Shown here: piece by piece, positions 1 through 8,893 of the stretch
Layout of the letters: each line of letters opens with the position of its first letter
Position numbering within the stretch: the first letter of the stretch is position 1
Assembly (NCBI RefSeq): GCF_000466385.1
Contig: NZ_KE952903.1
Coordinates: 77,302 to 118,421 of the forward strand
Source of the DNA: Aneurinibacillus aneurinilyticus ATCC 12856
GTDB lineage: Bacteria > Bacillota > Bacilli > Aneurinibacillales > Aneurinibacillaceae
Direction: 5' to 3'
Length of the DNA: 41,120 bases
Made by a program: the position numbers and the translations under genes
The notes under the pieces: model-generated
Told to the model about the DNA's origin: nothing
Databases searched by the model: none
What the model saw: the letters and a program-made list of their open reading frames with translations, nothing else

Positions 1-577
1 TCCCGGCGAATTGTTCAAGCACTGGATGCTTATAGTCATTACGTACTGTTGTCTTCAGTGCATCAATAACTGTATTGCCTGTAATGTAAATGGTAGCATC
101 CCTTTTATCTTCCCGTTTCAGGTTCTCTGCCGCCTGTGCGGTTGGTGCAAAGTGCAGGTCAGAGATGACGCCCGTCAATTGACGGTTCATTTCTTCCGGA
201 TACGGCGAATATTTATCCCAGGTCCGCAGCCCTGCTTCTACATGTCCTACCGGAATTTGATTATAGAGCGCAGCCAGACTCGCAGCGAATGTTGTCGTCG
301 TATCGCCGTGCACGAGCACCATGTCCGGCTTTTCGGCTTTCATAACGTCATCCAGCCCTTCCAGTACGCGGGTGGTAATCTGGGTCAGTGTCTGACGATC
401 CTTCATCACGTTCAAATCAGCATCTGGCGTAACAGAGAAAATATCAAGCACCTGATCAAGCATTTGCCGATGCTGCGCCGTTACGCAAACAAATGGTTCA
501 AGCTCTTCATATTGGCGCAGTTCATGCACAAGCGGTGCCATTTTAATTGCTTCTGGGCGTGTCCCAAACACTGTCAT
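1..577 (-). CDS. wecB: UDP-N-acetylglucosamine 2-epimerase (non-hydrolysing), 5' part only
   Basis: Interconverts UDP-GlcNAc and UDP-ManNAc in the cytoplasm, supplying ManNAc for teichoic-acid linkage units or other surface glycans. The gene is cut by the window edge; the first 192 codons are present. Translation begins [17 protein letters not shown] and contains [50 protein letters not shown] and [12 protein letters not shown], which are characteristic family blocks. The ATG at 577-575 is preceded by an in-frame TGA and by an AGGA Shine-Dalgarno (SD) sequence, so the start is well fixed. It lies 38 bases downstream of upp in the same direction and may share its transcript. The catalytic C-terminal half is outside the window. 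Confidence 0.95.
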   Translation of the reverse strand, partial: MTVFGTRPEAIKMAPLVHELRQYEELEPFVCVTAQHRQMLDQVLDIFSVTPDADLNVMKDRQTLTQITTRVLEGLDDVMKAEKPDMVLVHGDTTTTFAASLAALYNQIPVGHVEAGLRTWDKYSPYPEEMNRQLTGVISDLHFAPTAQAAENLKREDKRDATIYITGNTVIDALKTTVRNDYKHPVLEQFAG

Positions 578-615
578 AATCTTTTTCCTGGTCAAAACTT
601 CACCCCATCTCTGAA

Positions 616-1245
616 TTACTTCGTTCCGTACAGACGGTCACCCGCATCACCAAGCCCTGGCACAATGTAGCCGTGATCGTCAAGCTTATCGTCCACTGCA
701 GCTACATAAATATCGATATCCGGGTGAACTTGATGGAATTTCTCGATGCCTTCCGGTGCCGCGATTAAACACATCAACTTCATGTTTTTCGCACCACGTT
801 TTTTCAAAGCTGTTACAGCAGCAACCGCAGAGCCTCCTGTAGCAAGCATCGGATCAATCACAATCAGCTCCCGCTCATTAATATCGCTTGGAAGCTTTAC
901 ATAATATTCTATTGGCTCTAATGTTTCCGGGTCACGATACAGGCCGACATGACCAACCTTTGCGGCTGGAATCAGCTTCAGCATGCCGTCTACCATACCG
1001 AGACCGGCGCGAAGAATCGGCACAAGTCCAACTTTTTTACCGGCTAACACGCTTGTCTTACAAGTCATAACCGGTGTTTCAATTTCGACTTCCTTAAGCG
1101 GCATTTCACGTGTAATTTCGTAGGCCATCAGCATCGAAACTTCATCCACTAACTCGCGAAATTCCTTCGTGCCTGTGCTTTTATCTCGAATATACGATAA
1201 TTTGTGCTGGATTAACGGATGGTCGAATACGTATACTTTTCCCAT
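616..1245 (-). CDS. upp: Uracil phosphoribosyltransferase
   Basis: Pyrimidine salvage enzyme: uracil plus PRPP gives UMP. The 209-residue length is normal for the family. The PRPP-binding loop [10 protein letters not shown] is at residues 131-140, the uracil-binding end [18 protein letters not shown] closes the protein, and [13 protein letters not shown] is at about 75-87. The start ATG follows an AGGGGG SD. An extended -10 element (TGCTATAAT) lies about 65 bases upstream, between the glyA terminators and upp, so upp probably has its own promoter. Confidence 0.98.
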   Translation of the reverse strand: MGKVYVFDHPLIQHKLSYIRDKSTGTKEFRELVDEVSMLMAYEITREMPLKEVEIETPVMTCKTSVLAGKKVGLVPILRAGLGMVDGMLKLIPAAKVGHVGLYRDPETLEPIEYYVKLPSDINERELIVIDPMLATGGSAVAAVTALKKRGAKNMKLMCLIAAPEGIEKFHQVHPDIDIYVAAVDDKLDDHGYIVPGLGDAGDRLYGTK

Positions 1246-1311
1246 CAGGTGAGCCCCCTGTCTGCTTGTAAAAATGTGTCACTATTCATAGCTTTTTTTA
1301 CACTGCGATAT

Positions 1312-1317
1312 ATTATA
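1312..1317 (-). promoter_or_regulatory. Extended -10 promoter element for upp
   Basis: On the minus strand TATAAT is preceded by TGC, giving the extended -10 form TGnTATAAT. No good -35 hexamer is seen at the usual distance, as is common for extended -10 promoters. It lies downstream of both glyA-side terminators and upstream of upp. Confidence 0.55.
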
Positions 1318-1347
1318 GCAGACTGAAGTACGAGATGCACTATCAGC

Positions 1348-1380
1348 AAAAAAAGATTCCCACTAAACAAGGGAATCTTT
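1348..1380 (-). terminator. Second intrinsic terminator in tandem between glyA and upp
   Basis: Perfect 10-bp inverted repeat (AAAGATTCCC at 1352-1361, GGGAATCTTT at 1371-1380) with a 9-base loop. Reading on the minus strand it is followed by a run of T. It would stop transcripts that pass the first glyA terminator before they reach the upp promoter. Confidence 0.7.
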
Positions 1381-1387
1381 ACACCTT

Positions 1388-1420
1388 TGTATTATCTCAC
1401 CTTAACAGGCAGTAATCCCT
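1388..1420. repeat. Dispersed intergenic repeat, copy 1
   Basis: Contains CCTTAACAGGCAGTAATCCC at 1400-1419, identical to the copy at 11636-11655 and closely related to sites near 3511, 3583, 16481 and 37348. It lies in non-coding sequence between the two glyA terminators. Confidence 0.6.
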
Positions 1421-1460
1421 CACACTTTTATTGATCCATACTTTGCTAAATTAACAAATA

Positions 1461-1498
1461 AGCCCCGAATGAACCGTATATTCATCCGGGGCTTCTAT
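1461..1498 (-). terminator. Intrinsic terminator of glyA
   Basis: Inverted repeat of 13 bp with one mismatched pair (arms 1461-1473 and 1481-1493), rich in G+C at its base, followed on the minus strand by TTATTTGTT. It begins about 20 bases after the glyA stop. Confidence 0.75.
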
Positions 1499-1513
1499 TA
1501 TCATACACGATAA

Positions 1514-2764
1514 TTAGATTTGAAATTCTGGATACATAGGAAACTTCTCGCAAATAGCTGCGACGCGTTGACGCGCTTCTTCCTGCTTCGCTTCATCCTG
1601 CGGATTTTTCAGGCAAAGCGCCATAATAGCAGCAACCTCTTTCATCGCTTCTTCATCGAAGCCACGGCTTGTAATCGCCGGTGTACCAATACGGATACCG
1701 CTGGTCACGAACGGGCTTGCTGGATCGTATGGAATAGTGTTCTTATTACATGTAATACCCACTTCATCAAGCAAATGCTCCGCATCTTTACCTGTCAGAT
1801 CCATGTTGCGTACATCGATAAGAATAAGATGATTATCCGTACCGTCTGAGATAAGCGTAAAGCCTTCTTCTTTCAAAGATTCAGCCAATTGCTTTGCGTT
1901 CGCAATAACACGTGCGCTGTATTCTTTAAATTCTGGTTTGAGTGCTTCACCGAACGCTACCGCTTTTGCTGCGATAATATGCATGAGCGGACCGCCCTGG
2001 ATACCAGGGAAGATGGATTTATCGATCGCTTTCGCATATTCTTCACGGCACAGGATCATACCACCACGAGGTCCACGCAACGTTTTATGTGTTGTCGTCG
2101 TAACAAAGTCGGCATGCGGAACCGGATTTGGATGGTGGCCCGTTGCTACAAGACCTGCGATATGTGCCATGTCTACCATCAGATAAGCTTTAACACTGTC
2201 GGCGATTTCACGTAGCTTGGCGAAATCAATTTGACGTGGATACGCGCTTGCTCCAGCCACGATCATTTTCGGTTTATGCTCTTCGGCTTTCTGGCGGATA
2301 TCTTCATAATTAAGCACTTGTGCTTCTTTATCTACACCGTACTCCACAAAGTTGTACAGATTTCCGGAGAAGTTAACCGAGCTACCATGGGTCAAATGCC
2401 CACCGTGAGAAAGATTCATCCCCAATACAGTATCCCCTGGCTTCAAGAATGCGAAATATACAGCCATATTTGCTTGTGCGCCAGAATGCGGTTGTACATT
2501 GGCATGTTCAGCACCGAACAATTGTTTTGCTCGATCACGTGCCAGGTTTTCTACGATATCTACATATTCGCATCCGCCATAATAGCGTTTGCCTGGATAC
2601 CCTTCAGCATATTTGTTGGTTAACACCGTACCCATCGCTTCCATAACAGCTTCGCTAACAAAGTTCTCAGAAGCGATTAACTCGATTTTTGTGCGCTGAC
2701 GACCCAATTCCAATCTGATAGCTTCTGCTACCTCTTGATCCTGTTTTTTTACGTGTTCAAGCAT
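1514..2764 (-). CDS. glyA: Serine hydroxymethyltransferase
   Basis: PLP enzyme that converts serine and tetrahydrofolate to glycine and methylene-tetrahydrofolate, the main source of one-carbon units. The 416 residues are full length. Visible are [11 protein letters not shown] near 27-37, the [10 protein letters not shown] segment at 63-72, [10 protein letters not shown] at about 197-206 and the PLP-lysine motif [14 protein letters not shown] with Lys227. The start ATG follows GAGGAGG. It is preceded by ywlG in the same order as in Bacillus subtilis and followed by two terminators, so it ends a transcription unit. Confidence 0.98.
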   Translation of the reverse strand: MLEHVKKQDQEVAEAIRLELGRQRTKIELIASENFVSEAVMEAMGTVLTNKYAEGYPGKRYYGGCEYVDIVENLARDRAKQLFGAEHANVQPHSGAQANMAVYFAFLKPGDTVLGMNLSHGGHLTHGSSVNFSGNLYNFVEYGVDKEAQVLNYEDIRQKAEEHKPKMIVAGASAYPRQIDFAKLREIADSVKAYLMVDMAHIAGLVATGHHPNPVPHADFVTTTTHKTLRGPRGGMILCREEYAKAIDKSIFPGIQGGPLMHIIAAKAVAFGEALKPEFKEYSARVIANAKQLAESLKEEGFTLISDGTDNHLILIDVRNMDLTGKDAEHLLDEVGITCNKNTIPYDPASPFVTSGIRIGTPAITSRGFDEEAMKEVAAIMALCLKNPQDEAKQEEARQRVAAICEKFPMYPEFQI

Positions 2765-2804
2765 TCCCTCTTCTCCTCCTCACGAATAATTAACAAAGAG
2801 CAAA

Positions 2805-2867
2805 CTTAAGAAAAGCTTGCGGGTGCTGTCGGCTTTTTCCACCTGTCGCGTCACGTGCTACGCAAGC
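2805..2867 (-). terminator. Possible terminator between ywlG and glyA
   Basis: GCTTGCG (2815-2821) and CGCAAGC (2861-2867) form a 7-bp stem around a 39-base, partly self-complementary interior. On the minus strand it is followed by TTTTCTTAAG. The long loop makes it weaker than the other terminators listed. Confidence 0.4.
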
Positions 2868-2908
2868 ATCGTTTGGCGCACGCCCCGCATGTTTTTCAAG
2901 TGCTGCGT

Positions 2909-3478
2909 TTAATGACAACTTTCTTCCAGCGAAGTACGTTCATATACTGCGCGGGAACCACCAATCAGCTTCGGGCGTGTTACCGCCATCGTTACATGCG
3001 CTCCTCCCAATTGTTTGACCCGCGGTCTAACCGGAACAGCAACGGGTTTCAGATGCATACCGATAAATGTGTCCCCAATATCAATACCTGCATCGGCACG
3101 GATAGCTTCTACCACGACCGCATCACGCATTTTTCGAAACGCATTCGATGCCATGGCACCGCCCGCACGCGGAACAGGCACCGCAGTTACCTCTGGCCAG
3201 CCAAAACGCTCCGCCACTTCCCTTTCTATTACAAGCGCCCGGTTTAAATGTTCACAGCACTGGAACGCTATGGAAAAACCATGCTTCTCTCGTACTCCTT
3301 CAATCGTCTCATACAGGGCAATCGCCACTTCTTCACTGCCCGCTGATCCGATTTGCTGTCCAATAATCTCACTGGTGCTTGTACCAAAAACGAGAACATG
3401 CTTCTCACCAAGTGGCTTTGCTTCCAATAAGTCCTCTATCACAGAGGTAAGATCGTACTGTAGCTGTTCAATCTTCAT
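2909..3478 (-). CDS. ywlG: UPF0340 / TIGR01440 family protein YwlG
   Basis: Conserved Bacillota protein of unknown biochemical role. The 189 residues match the family's usual length. Visible blocks are HVLVFGTSTSEIIGQQIGSAGS at about 27-48 and FQCCEHLNRALV at about 72-83, followed by VPVPRAGGAMASNAFRKM and the near C-terminal LGGAHVTMAVTRPKLIGGSRA. The paired cysteines in FQCCEH are a recurrent feature. The start ATG directly follows an in-frame stop, so no longer form exists, but the SD is poor (AAAGG about 15 bases away). It sits between rpiB and glyA as in B. subtilis. Confidence 0.9.
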   Translation of the reverse strand: MKIEQLQYDLTSVIEDLLEAKPLGEKHVLVFGTSTSEIIGQQIGSAGSEEVAIALYETIEGVREKHGFSIAFQCCEHLNRALVIEREVAERFGWPEVTAVPVPRAGGAMASNAFRKMRDAVVVEAIRADAGIDIGDTFIGMHLKPVAVPVRPRVKQLGGAHVTMAVTRPKLIGGSRAVYERTSLEESCH

Positions 3479-3510
3479 CGGTTTTCACACTGCCTTTGAC
3501 GAGGATTTAC

Positions 3511-3537
3511 TTTATCCGACTCTATAACGGGCAGTAA
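3511..3537. repeat. Dispersed intergenic repeat, copy 2
   Basis: TTTATCCGACTCTATAACGG followed by GCAGTAA. It matches the pattern at 11628-11651 (TTTATCCCGCCTTAACAGG then CAGTAA) with a few substitutions. A second related element in the other orientation follows at 3583. Confidence 0.5.
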
Positions 3538-3582
3538 AAGCCTTACCTGAAGACATTCTGCAAACAAAAAAGATAGGTAGAC

Positions 3583-3656
3583 GATAACTGCCTGTAAAGG
3601 TTCGATTCGTTAAGCTAATCATCCGTGGGACCTCCACGGACAGAAATCTTGCTTTA
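3583..3656 (-). repeat. Dispersed repeat copy 3, running into the rpiB stop codon
   Basis: Read on the minus strand it starts TAAAGCAAGATTT, contains the hairpin TCCGTGG / CCACGGA and ends in GGCAGTTATC. It aligns along its length with the copy at 37348-37431, which starts TAAAGTAAAACTT. The first TAA of the element is the rpiB stop codon. Confidence 0.6.
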
Positions 3657-4097
3657 CTGATTATCTTCAATTTCTTTAATTTTTTCTACACGTCGCAGAT
3701 GACGTCCTGCAGAAAATTCCGTACCTAGCCAAATTTTTGCGATTTCAAGAGCCAGGCCAGGCCCAACAACACGTTCACCCATAGCTAACACATTAGAATC
3801 ATTATGCTCACGTGTAGCCTTGGCTGTAAAACAGTCGTGCACCAGTGCACAGCGGATGCCCTTCACTTTATTGGCAGCAATCGACATGCCGACACCTGTG
3901 CCGCAGATCAAAATCCCGCGATCAAATGCACCTGTCGCTACCTTCTCAGCTACAGGTAACGCATAATCCGGATAATCGACCGAATCTTCACATTTACAAC
4001 CGAAATCCTCGTATTCGATACCTGCGGATTCCAGGTACTTTTTAATCTCTTCCTTTAATGTATAACCGCCATGATCAGCGGCAATCGCTACCTTCAC
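3654..4097 (-). CDS. rpiB: Ribose-5-phosphate isomerase B
   Basis: Interconverts ribose-5-phosphate and ribulose-5-phosphate (some family members act on allose- or galactose-6-phosphate). The protein starts MKVAIAADHGGYTLKEEI, with CGTGVGMSIAANK carrying the catalytic cysteine and LVHDCFTAKATREHND carrying the conserved histidines. I place the start at the GTG at 4097-4095, because GGAGG lies 9 bases before it and this gives 147 residues, the normal length. An upstream ATG at 4127 would add ten charged residues without an SD. The stop lies in a dispersed repeat. It is separate from the arginine phosphatase gene by two inserted genes, unlike B. subtilis. Confidence 0.93.
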   Translation of the reverse strand: MKVAIAADHGGYTLKEEIKKYLESAGIEYEDFGCKCEDSVDYPDYALPVAEKVATGAFDRGILICGTGVGMSIAANKVKGIRCALVHDCFTAKATREHNDSNVLAMGERVVGPGLALEIAKIWLGTEFSAGRHLRRVEKIKEIEDNQ

Positions 4098-4334
4098 GTC
4101 TGTATTCCTCCGTTTCTGTTTATCCATTTGCCTTATCTATATTATAACCGATTGATGGCAAATGCATAGAGGATTTAAGACACCCAAACTAAAAACCTGT
4201 ACATTTTTGATTATATACTATAAAACGTTCGGAAATAAAGCCTTTTTATTCAAAAAAAGCGGTAAAAGGATAAAGTTCGACACTTACATCAATGTTTCCC
4301 GGGAAATCGACTTCTATCGACTTTTTTATTCATA

Positions 4335-4366
4335 TAAAAAAGCGAAGACTATTTTACATCTTCGCT
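4335..4366 (-). terminator. Intrinsic terminator overlapping the end of the hydrolase gene
   Basis: AGCGAAGA (4341-4348) and TCTTCGCT (4359-4366) form a perfect 8-bp stem with a 10-base loop. On the minus strand it is followed by TTTTTTATATG. The 5' arm includes the last codons of the gene, and its stop codon is in the loop region. Confidence 0.8.
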
Positions 4367-5265
4367 ACTTCTCCATATTCTATAAACTCAGTAATTACCT
4401 GAATTAATCCCGGTAAATCATCAATTAATGCAGAGTGTCCTGTATCTAGATAGTGGATATGTGCATTTTCACCAATATCTTTCTGAATATCAAGTGCCAT
4501 CTGCTCTGGCACGACACGGTCCTTTCTACCGCTTAAAACAAGAACCGGCATCGTAATGTCGGAAACTTTCCCGTTCCCTTCGCCCATTACTGTAATTTCA
4601 TGACTAATATTAAAAAAAGCGAGTGCATAATCGACATCAACAAGATTACGCTGTGTCAACATATCATCAAGATATCTCTCATAGCGTGCTTCATCTGGCG
4701 TATTATCATGATAAATTAGCATCTCCCATATCTGGCGAAGCGTATTTTTATCCTTCGCCTCATACGCTCGCAGAATAGGAAGCACCTGTACGAGATCCTG
4801 TGCAATTTCTTCTTTTGTATGCAGCGGCTGTGTCATAATCGGCTGCCCGTGTTCATCTTTTTGGAAAATGGGGTATCCTCTTGTACCGACGGATGCCAGT
4901 AAAATCAATTTGTTCACCTTCTGTGGATGATCAGCCGCAAAATCCATTGCTACGCCTCCACCGGTGGACCATCCCATTAACACGAAAGAAGATAATCCGA
5001 CTTTTTCTGTCCACTCGTTCAAATCAACAGCGAAATCATGCAATGAATCAATCGGTGTATGATAACTTGATTCGCCAAACCCACGCATATCGACCGCATA
5101 TATTTTATATTTGGAAGGCAAAGACTCCATTAGCACATCCCAGTGCAGCGAGGATGTCATATTACCGTGCACAAGTACGAGCGGTCGCATCCCGCCTGCC
5201 CGTTCCCTGTATGCTATCGTTTCTCCATTTGAAAGTTCCACATAATGTAAAGAGATATCTGCCAT
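4354..5265 (-). CDS. Alpha/beta-hydrolase fold protein
   Basis: Cytoplasmic serine hydrolase of 303 residues without a signal peptide. The oxyanion segment LVHGNMTSS is at 31-39, the nucleophile elbow GWSTGGG puts Ser100 as nucleophile, and Asp249 (SGRKDRVV) with His277 (DTGHSAL) completes the triad. The substrate cannot be read from sequence. The family includes esterases and the intracellular short-chain polyhydroxyalkanoate depolymerases of bacilli, which have a similar GWS box. Given the acetoacetyl-CoA genes elsewhere in the window, this is a possibility but only an inference. It lies 18 bases downstream of the chemoreceptor gene, probably one operon, and ends in a strong terminator. Confidence 0.85.
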   Translation of the reverse strand: MADISLHYVELSNGETIAYRERAGGMRPLVLVHGNMTSSLHWDVLMESLPSKYKIYAVDMRGFGESSYHTPIDSLHDFAVDLNEWTEKVGLSSFVLMGWSTGGGVAMDFAADHPQKVNKLILLASVGTRGYPIFQKDEHGQPIMTQPLHTKEEIAQDLVQVLPILRAYEAKDKNTLRQIWEMLIYHDNTPDEARYERYLDDMLTQRNLVDVDYALAFFNISHEITVMGEGNGKVSDITMPVLVLSGRKDRVVPEQMALDIQKDIGENAHIHYLDTGHSALIDDLPGLIQVITEFIEYGEVAKM

Positions 5266-5283
5266 AGCGCACTCACCTCTCTA

Positions 5284-6573
5284 TTACAATTGGAATTTTG
5301 AAACGTACTCCTTCAATTGCTCTGATTGAGTACGTAGCACCTGTCCCGCTGCTGCTACCTCTTCCATAAATGCAGTCTGCTCTTGCGCCGCCTGAGAAAT
5401 AACTTCTGCGCCACGCGACGTTTCATGTGCCACTTGGGCAACATCTCGGGCATCGCGCATCATCACCTTCATACTCTCGCTTTGTCGTTCAATCAACGAA
5501 GCAATCCGTTCTACAGCGTCGACCACCTCATGCACTGAACCTGAAATATTGCGCAATGCCTGAGTGGTCTGCTCACCACGCTTCGATTCTGTATCAGCAA
5601 TAACTACCTGTTCCTGAATCTGTTTGACTACATTCGTTACTTCACGCTGCATCTGTTCGATTAATGTTGTAATATTTGAAGCAGCCTGTCCGCTTTCATC
5701 TGCCAGTTGACGCACTTCATCGGCTACTACTGCAAAACCTTTGCCGTGTTCACCCGCCCGTGCCGCTTCAATGCTTGCATTTAGCGCTAGCAGGTTGGTC
5801 TGTCCAGCTAGTTCGCTTACTACCCTTGTAATGTTGCCGACTTGCTCTGCGTTTTGTTCCAGACGACGTACTGTAGCAATGGAATGTTCATTTTCCTGTG
5901 CCAGCTTATGCATACCTGCCACCAAAGACTGGACGACCTTCCCGCTTTCCGTCAGCGTTGCGATCATCTGTTTGGACAACTCACGTGAATTCTTCGCATA
6001 GTCAGTCGCCTCCTTGCACAATTCGTCCGCCGCTTCTACCGACTCTACCATCGCTTTCGTATGACGTGCCTGATTCTCCGCACCATGTGCAATCTGCTCC
6101 ATTGTCGCGCTAATCTGCTCGATCTGAGTTGCAGCTTCATCCGAAGCAACTGTTAATTCGGTGACGCTCGCTGCCGCATGTTCTGATGAAAGATTAATAT
6201 CCCGAATCATAGTACGCAGATTATTAATCATTCGTGCGAATGAACGAGATAATGCGGCAATTTCATCGTCAGAATTCATTTCCCGAATCTCTACCTGTAA
6301 GTCACCCGCAGATGCCCGGGATGCAGCACGCTCTAATTCCACAATGGGCTTTACAAGCCAACGTGCAATAATCCAGCCAAATATGCCCGACCAGATTACG
6401 CCCAGCACCAGCGTCAGCAAAGTAAACAGCCAATCCGGAATCATATGAGTTACATAATCACTAAGAACAAAAATGAAAAAAGCGCTTGTGCCATACGTTA
6501 TAGCTGACAAACCACTAATACCAAGCACAAGTTTTTTCACTAAACCGAATGAGTACGTAGGTTTGCCCTCCAT
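5284..6573 (-). CDS. Methyl-accepting chemotaxis protein without an external sensor domain
   Basis: Chemoreceptor of 429 residues. Two membrane spans are at about 10-33 and 41-70, separated by only a few residues (YVTHMIPDW), so there is no extracytoplasmic ligand-binding domain. A HAMP domain (about 70-125) follows, then a long cytoplasmic signalling coiled coil with the conserved tip [18 protein letters not shown] and downstream [18 protein letters not shown]. The start ATG has GGAGGGA eight bases upstream. It should signal to CheA/CheW. The input is probably sensed in the membrane, in the cytoplasm or through a partner. The downstream hydrolase gene is 18 bases away. Confidence 0.93.
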   Translation of the reverse strand: MEGKPTYSFGLVKKLVLGISGLSAITYGTSAFFIFVLSDYVTHMIPDWLFTLLTLVLGVIWSGIFGWIIARWLVKPIVELERAASRASAGDLQVEIREMNSDDEIAALSRSFARMINNLRTMIRDINLSSEHAAASVTELTVASDEAATQIEQISATMEQIAHGAENQARHTKAMVESVEAADELCKEATDYAKNSRELSKQMIATLTESGKVVQSLVAGMHKLAQENEHSIATVRRLEQNAEQVGNITRVVSELAGQTNLLALNASIEAARAGEHGKGFAVVADEVRQLADESGQAASNITTLIEQMQREVTNVVKQIQEQVVIADTESKRGEQTTQALRNISGSVHEVVDAVERIASLIERQSESMKVMMRDARDVAQVAHETSRGAEVISQAAQEQTAFMEEVAAAGQVLRTQSEQLKEYVSKFQL

Positions 6574-6652
6574 AATGTTCCCTCCTGCAAATCAAAAGAT
6601 AAATGCCCTATTTTACTGACAAATTTATGTTTATTGATGAAAATTTTTCATT

Positions 6653-7330
6653 CTATTTCAATATATCAAGTAAGCGCAGTAGCGCTTGCTCAATCTCCCG
6701 TGCACATTCCTCATACGTATTCAGACTTCCGCCAAACGGATCGGCAACATCATAATCCTGCGCAACCCGCTCAAGCAGCGCAATTTGATTTCGTTCTTCT
6801 ACCGTCGCCTGCATAATGCGCTCTTTCCAGTCATCCAACTTCTCGCGAACCAGCTCGAGCCTGTTATATAATTCTTGATATTCCTCTTCAAGCTTACGAA
6901 TCTCTTCCCTATGTTCATCCATGAACTTCTGCTGCTTTTCTTCCAATTGTTCATAGAGCCGATCCAGCTTGGCAAGCCGCTCCCGGGTTTCTTCAGAGGT
7001 ATCCGTATATTCTTTCAGTGTATATACCTTCTCATGGAATTCAGGAAACTGCTGTATTAGCGTATTTTTGTGCGATTGGGTCATCGCCATAATAAGGTCA
7101 GCCCAATCTAGTAACTCAGCTGTTACTGCTTGGGAGATATGCTCATCCATGATGCCTTTGCCTTTAAGAATCGAAGCGGCGTGCGCAGAAGCGGCAGAAC
7201 CCTCGGAAGCAAATAGCCCGGCAGACTTCGCCTCTACTTCTATCCCACGTTCCGCCGCCAACTTTTTAAACATTTTCTCCGCCATTGGACTGCGGCATGT
7301 ATTACCGGTACAAATAAATAAAATACGCAT
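6653..7330 (-). CDS. ywlE: Protein-arginine phosphatase YwlE with a coiled-coil insert
   Basis: Low-molecular-weight phosphatase fold, the enzyme that reverses McsB arginine phosphorylation. The P-loop CTGNTCRS has Cys7 as nucleophile, Arg13 and Thr11; threonine at that place marks arginine rather than tyrosine specificity in the B. subtilis enzyme. The catalytic aspartate is Asp197 in DPFGGS. The protein is 225 residues, against about 150 for the family. The extra 80 or so residues (about 111-192) lie between YTLKEYT and YDVADPFGGS, which are nearly adjacent in B. subtilis. The insert is almost wholly charged heptad-like helix (LDRLYEQLEEKQQKF, then LEEEYQELYNRLELVREKL). The reading frame is continuous. 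The start ATG follows AAAGGGGAG. Confidence 0.9.
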   Translation of the reverse strand: MRILFICTGNTCRSPMAEKMFKKLAAERGIEVEAKSAGLFASEGSAASAHAASILKGKGIMDEHISQAVTAELLDWADLIMAMTQSHKNTLIQQFPEFHEKVYTLKEYTDTSEETRERLAKLDRLYEQLEEKQQKFMDEHREEIRKLEEEYQELYNRLELVREKLDDWKERIMQATVEERNQIALLERVAQDYDVADPFGGSLNTYEECAREIEQALLRLLDILK

Positions 7331-7442
7331 CCCAGTTCTCCCCTTTCCTGCTATTCTTCTTCATTGTCGTTGGAATAAGACAAAATTGCAAGGGTTGTAG
7401 GATAAACCTCTTTGTATTTTACCCTTCTGTTCCCTTGGTTAG

Positions 7443-8183
7443 TCATACAGCCATATGAAGCAGAACCATCGCTACCAGACTAAGCAGCATTCCAAACTGT
7501 GCGCTAAGACGATGCATCGCAAGCCCGGACGGCCCTAATTCCTTCCATACAAGATATGCCATAGCGCCCATCGCAAACGACATACCAAAAGTGATCGCTT
7601 CCGGACTGGACATAAAATACATTCCACCTAACCAAGCACCTGCCGGAATTGAAAGGCTGATTAAAAACGCCAGCAGCAAAATCGAGCGCCGACGCATCTT
7701 CCCCAGCAAAAATGGAGCAGCCAGACCGATCCCCTCGGGAATATTGTGCAGCGACATAGATAACGCAATCATGACACCGGCACTATGATGAGCCTGGAAG
7801 CCAGCTCCTATCGCGATGCCTTCCGGTATATGATGAAGCGCAAGAGCAGCCGCCATCAACCACCCCGCTCCCCTCCAGTCCCGTGACGTACGCTTATATC
7901 CCTCTTCACCATCACTTTCATGTGTTCCCTTATCGTGATGAAGTAATCTCAGAAGCAGTACGCCAACAGGAACACCTAGTAAAACACCATACCACTCTCC
8001 CTCTCGCAGCGCGGCGGGCAGCAGATCAGCCAGAATGACCAAGGTCATGATCCCTGCAGACATTCCCAAATAAAAAGCCATTAGCTTGCGCCCTGGCATT
8101 CCCACAACAAGCGTCAACAACGCTCCCAGCACCGTGGTTAATCCCGTCCCCATACTAATTATCAAAAGTTCATTTATTAGCAT
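7443..8183 (-). CDS. ZIP-family metal transporter
   Basis: Integral membrane protein of 246 residues with about eight hydrophobic segments. The two signature metal sites are HHIPEG (117-122) in one helix and HNIPEG (146-151) in the next, typical of ZIP zinc/iron/manganese uptake proteins. A histidine- and acid-rich cytoplasmic loop (LHHDKGTHESDGEE, 81-94) probably binds metal. It starts 11 bases after mntP ends, so an importer-type and an exporter-type metal gene are likely cotranscribed. The metal itself cannot be read from sequence. Confidence 0.9.
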   Translation of the reverse strand: MLINELLIISMGTGLTTVLGALLTLVVGMPGRKLMAFYLGMSAGIMTLVILADLLPAALREGEWYGVLLGVPVGVLLLRLLHHDKGTHESDGEEGYKRTSRDWRGAGWLMAAALALHHIPEGIAIGAGFQAHHSAGVMIALSMSLHNIPEGIGLAAPFLLGKMRRRSILLLAFLISLSIPAGAWLGGMYFMSSPEAITFGMSFAMGAMAYLVWKELGPSGLAMHRLSAQFGMLLSLVAMVLLHMAV

Positions 8184-8194
8184 AAGCGCGACCC

Positions 8195-8764
8195 CTACAG
8201 AAGAAACTTAAGCCCGAAACCGAGTAAAATCAGCGCTCCGAAAACTTCGCCATACCCTCCGAGCCAGCCCCCAACTCTTCGACCAACCAGAAGCCCTGTC
8301 GCTGCCAGCAACGCTCCCAGTACACCAAAAATCAATACGGCCAGCAAAACGTTTACCCTAAAAAGACCAAACGAAAAGCCGACCGAAAGCGCATCAAGAC
8401 TTACGCTAAAACTAAACAGCAAAAGCCCCCAGAATGTCGTTTTTAACAGGGGGCTTTTTTCCTCGCCGCTAAAAAAAACATTCCACAGCATATGGACCCC
8501 CAGCATAACAAGAATAAGTCCTCCGATATAAGAGGCAACGTTGCCAACATACGAGGTGAGAAACAGGCCGAGGCCAATGCCAATTAGCGGCATCACAATA
8601 TGAAAGATACCGATTGTTACACTAACTTTTAAAATGGTCAGCAGCCGAATGCCTCTCATTCCCATGCCAATACCGAGAGAAAAGGCGTCCATACCGAGTG
8701 CCACGCCAATCATCAGCAATGTAATAAGCTCGCCCCACTGCAGCGCTTCCCACCCTAAACCCAC
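8195..8764 (-). CDS. mntP: MntP-type manganese efflux pump
   Basis: Six-span membrane protein of 189 residues with the two repeated acidic helix motifs of the family, GMDAFSLGIG (about 24-33) and SLDALSVGFS (about 122-131). The family exports Mn2+. The start is a GTG at 8764-8762 with a strong AGGAGG seven bases before it; the overlapping ATG two bases upstream is out of frame and soon stops. It corresponds to ywlD, next to ywlC as in B. subtilis. Confidence 0.92.
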   Translation of the reverse strand: MGLGWEALQWGELITLLMIGVALGMDAFSLGIGMGMRGIRLLTILKVSVTIGIFHIVMPLIGIGLGLFLTSYVGNVASYIGGLILVMLGVHMLWNVFFSGEEKSPLLKTTFWGLLLFSFSVSLDALSVGFSFGLFRVNVLLAVLIFGVLGALLAATGLLVGRRVGGWLGGYGEVFGALILLGFGLKFLL

Positions 8765-8893
8765 ATCTATTCCTCCTGTCTATGCATAATCTGCTTTTAC
8801 TGATCAACATTTGTACGCCAGACTGCTTAAAAATGTCGATTCATCAAGTTGGATATATAGACAAGATATGCAGAATCGGACAGGATATGCGAA

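Noticed and set aside
11-670. 219-codon plus-strand reading frame
   Set aside because: It lies antisense to wecB and the end of upp, both of which have clear family motifs; it is a shadow frame.
1100-1120. CACGTG-centred sequence in upp resembling a parS site
   Set aside because: Only the central part matches TGTTNCACGTGAAACA; the flanks fail on the outer positions, so it is within chance.
4162-4407. Possible 81-codon plus-strand gene in the gap before rpiB
   Set aside because: No SD, low-complexity AT-rich composition, and its end runs through the hydrolase gene and its terminator on the other strand.
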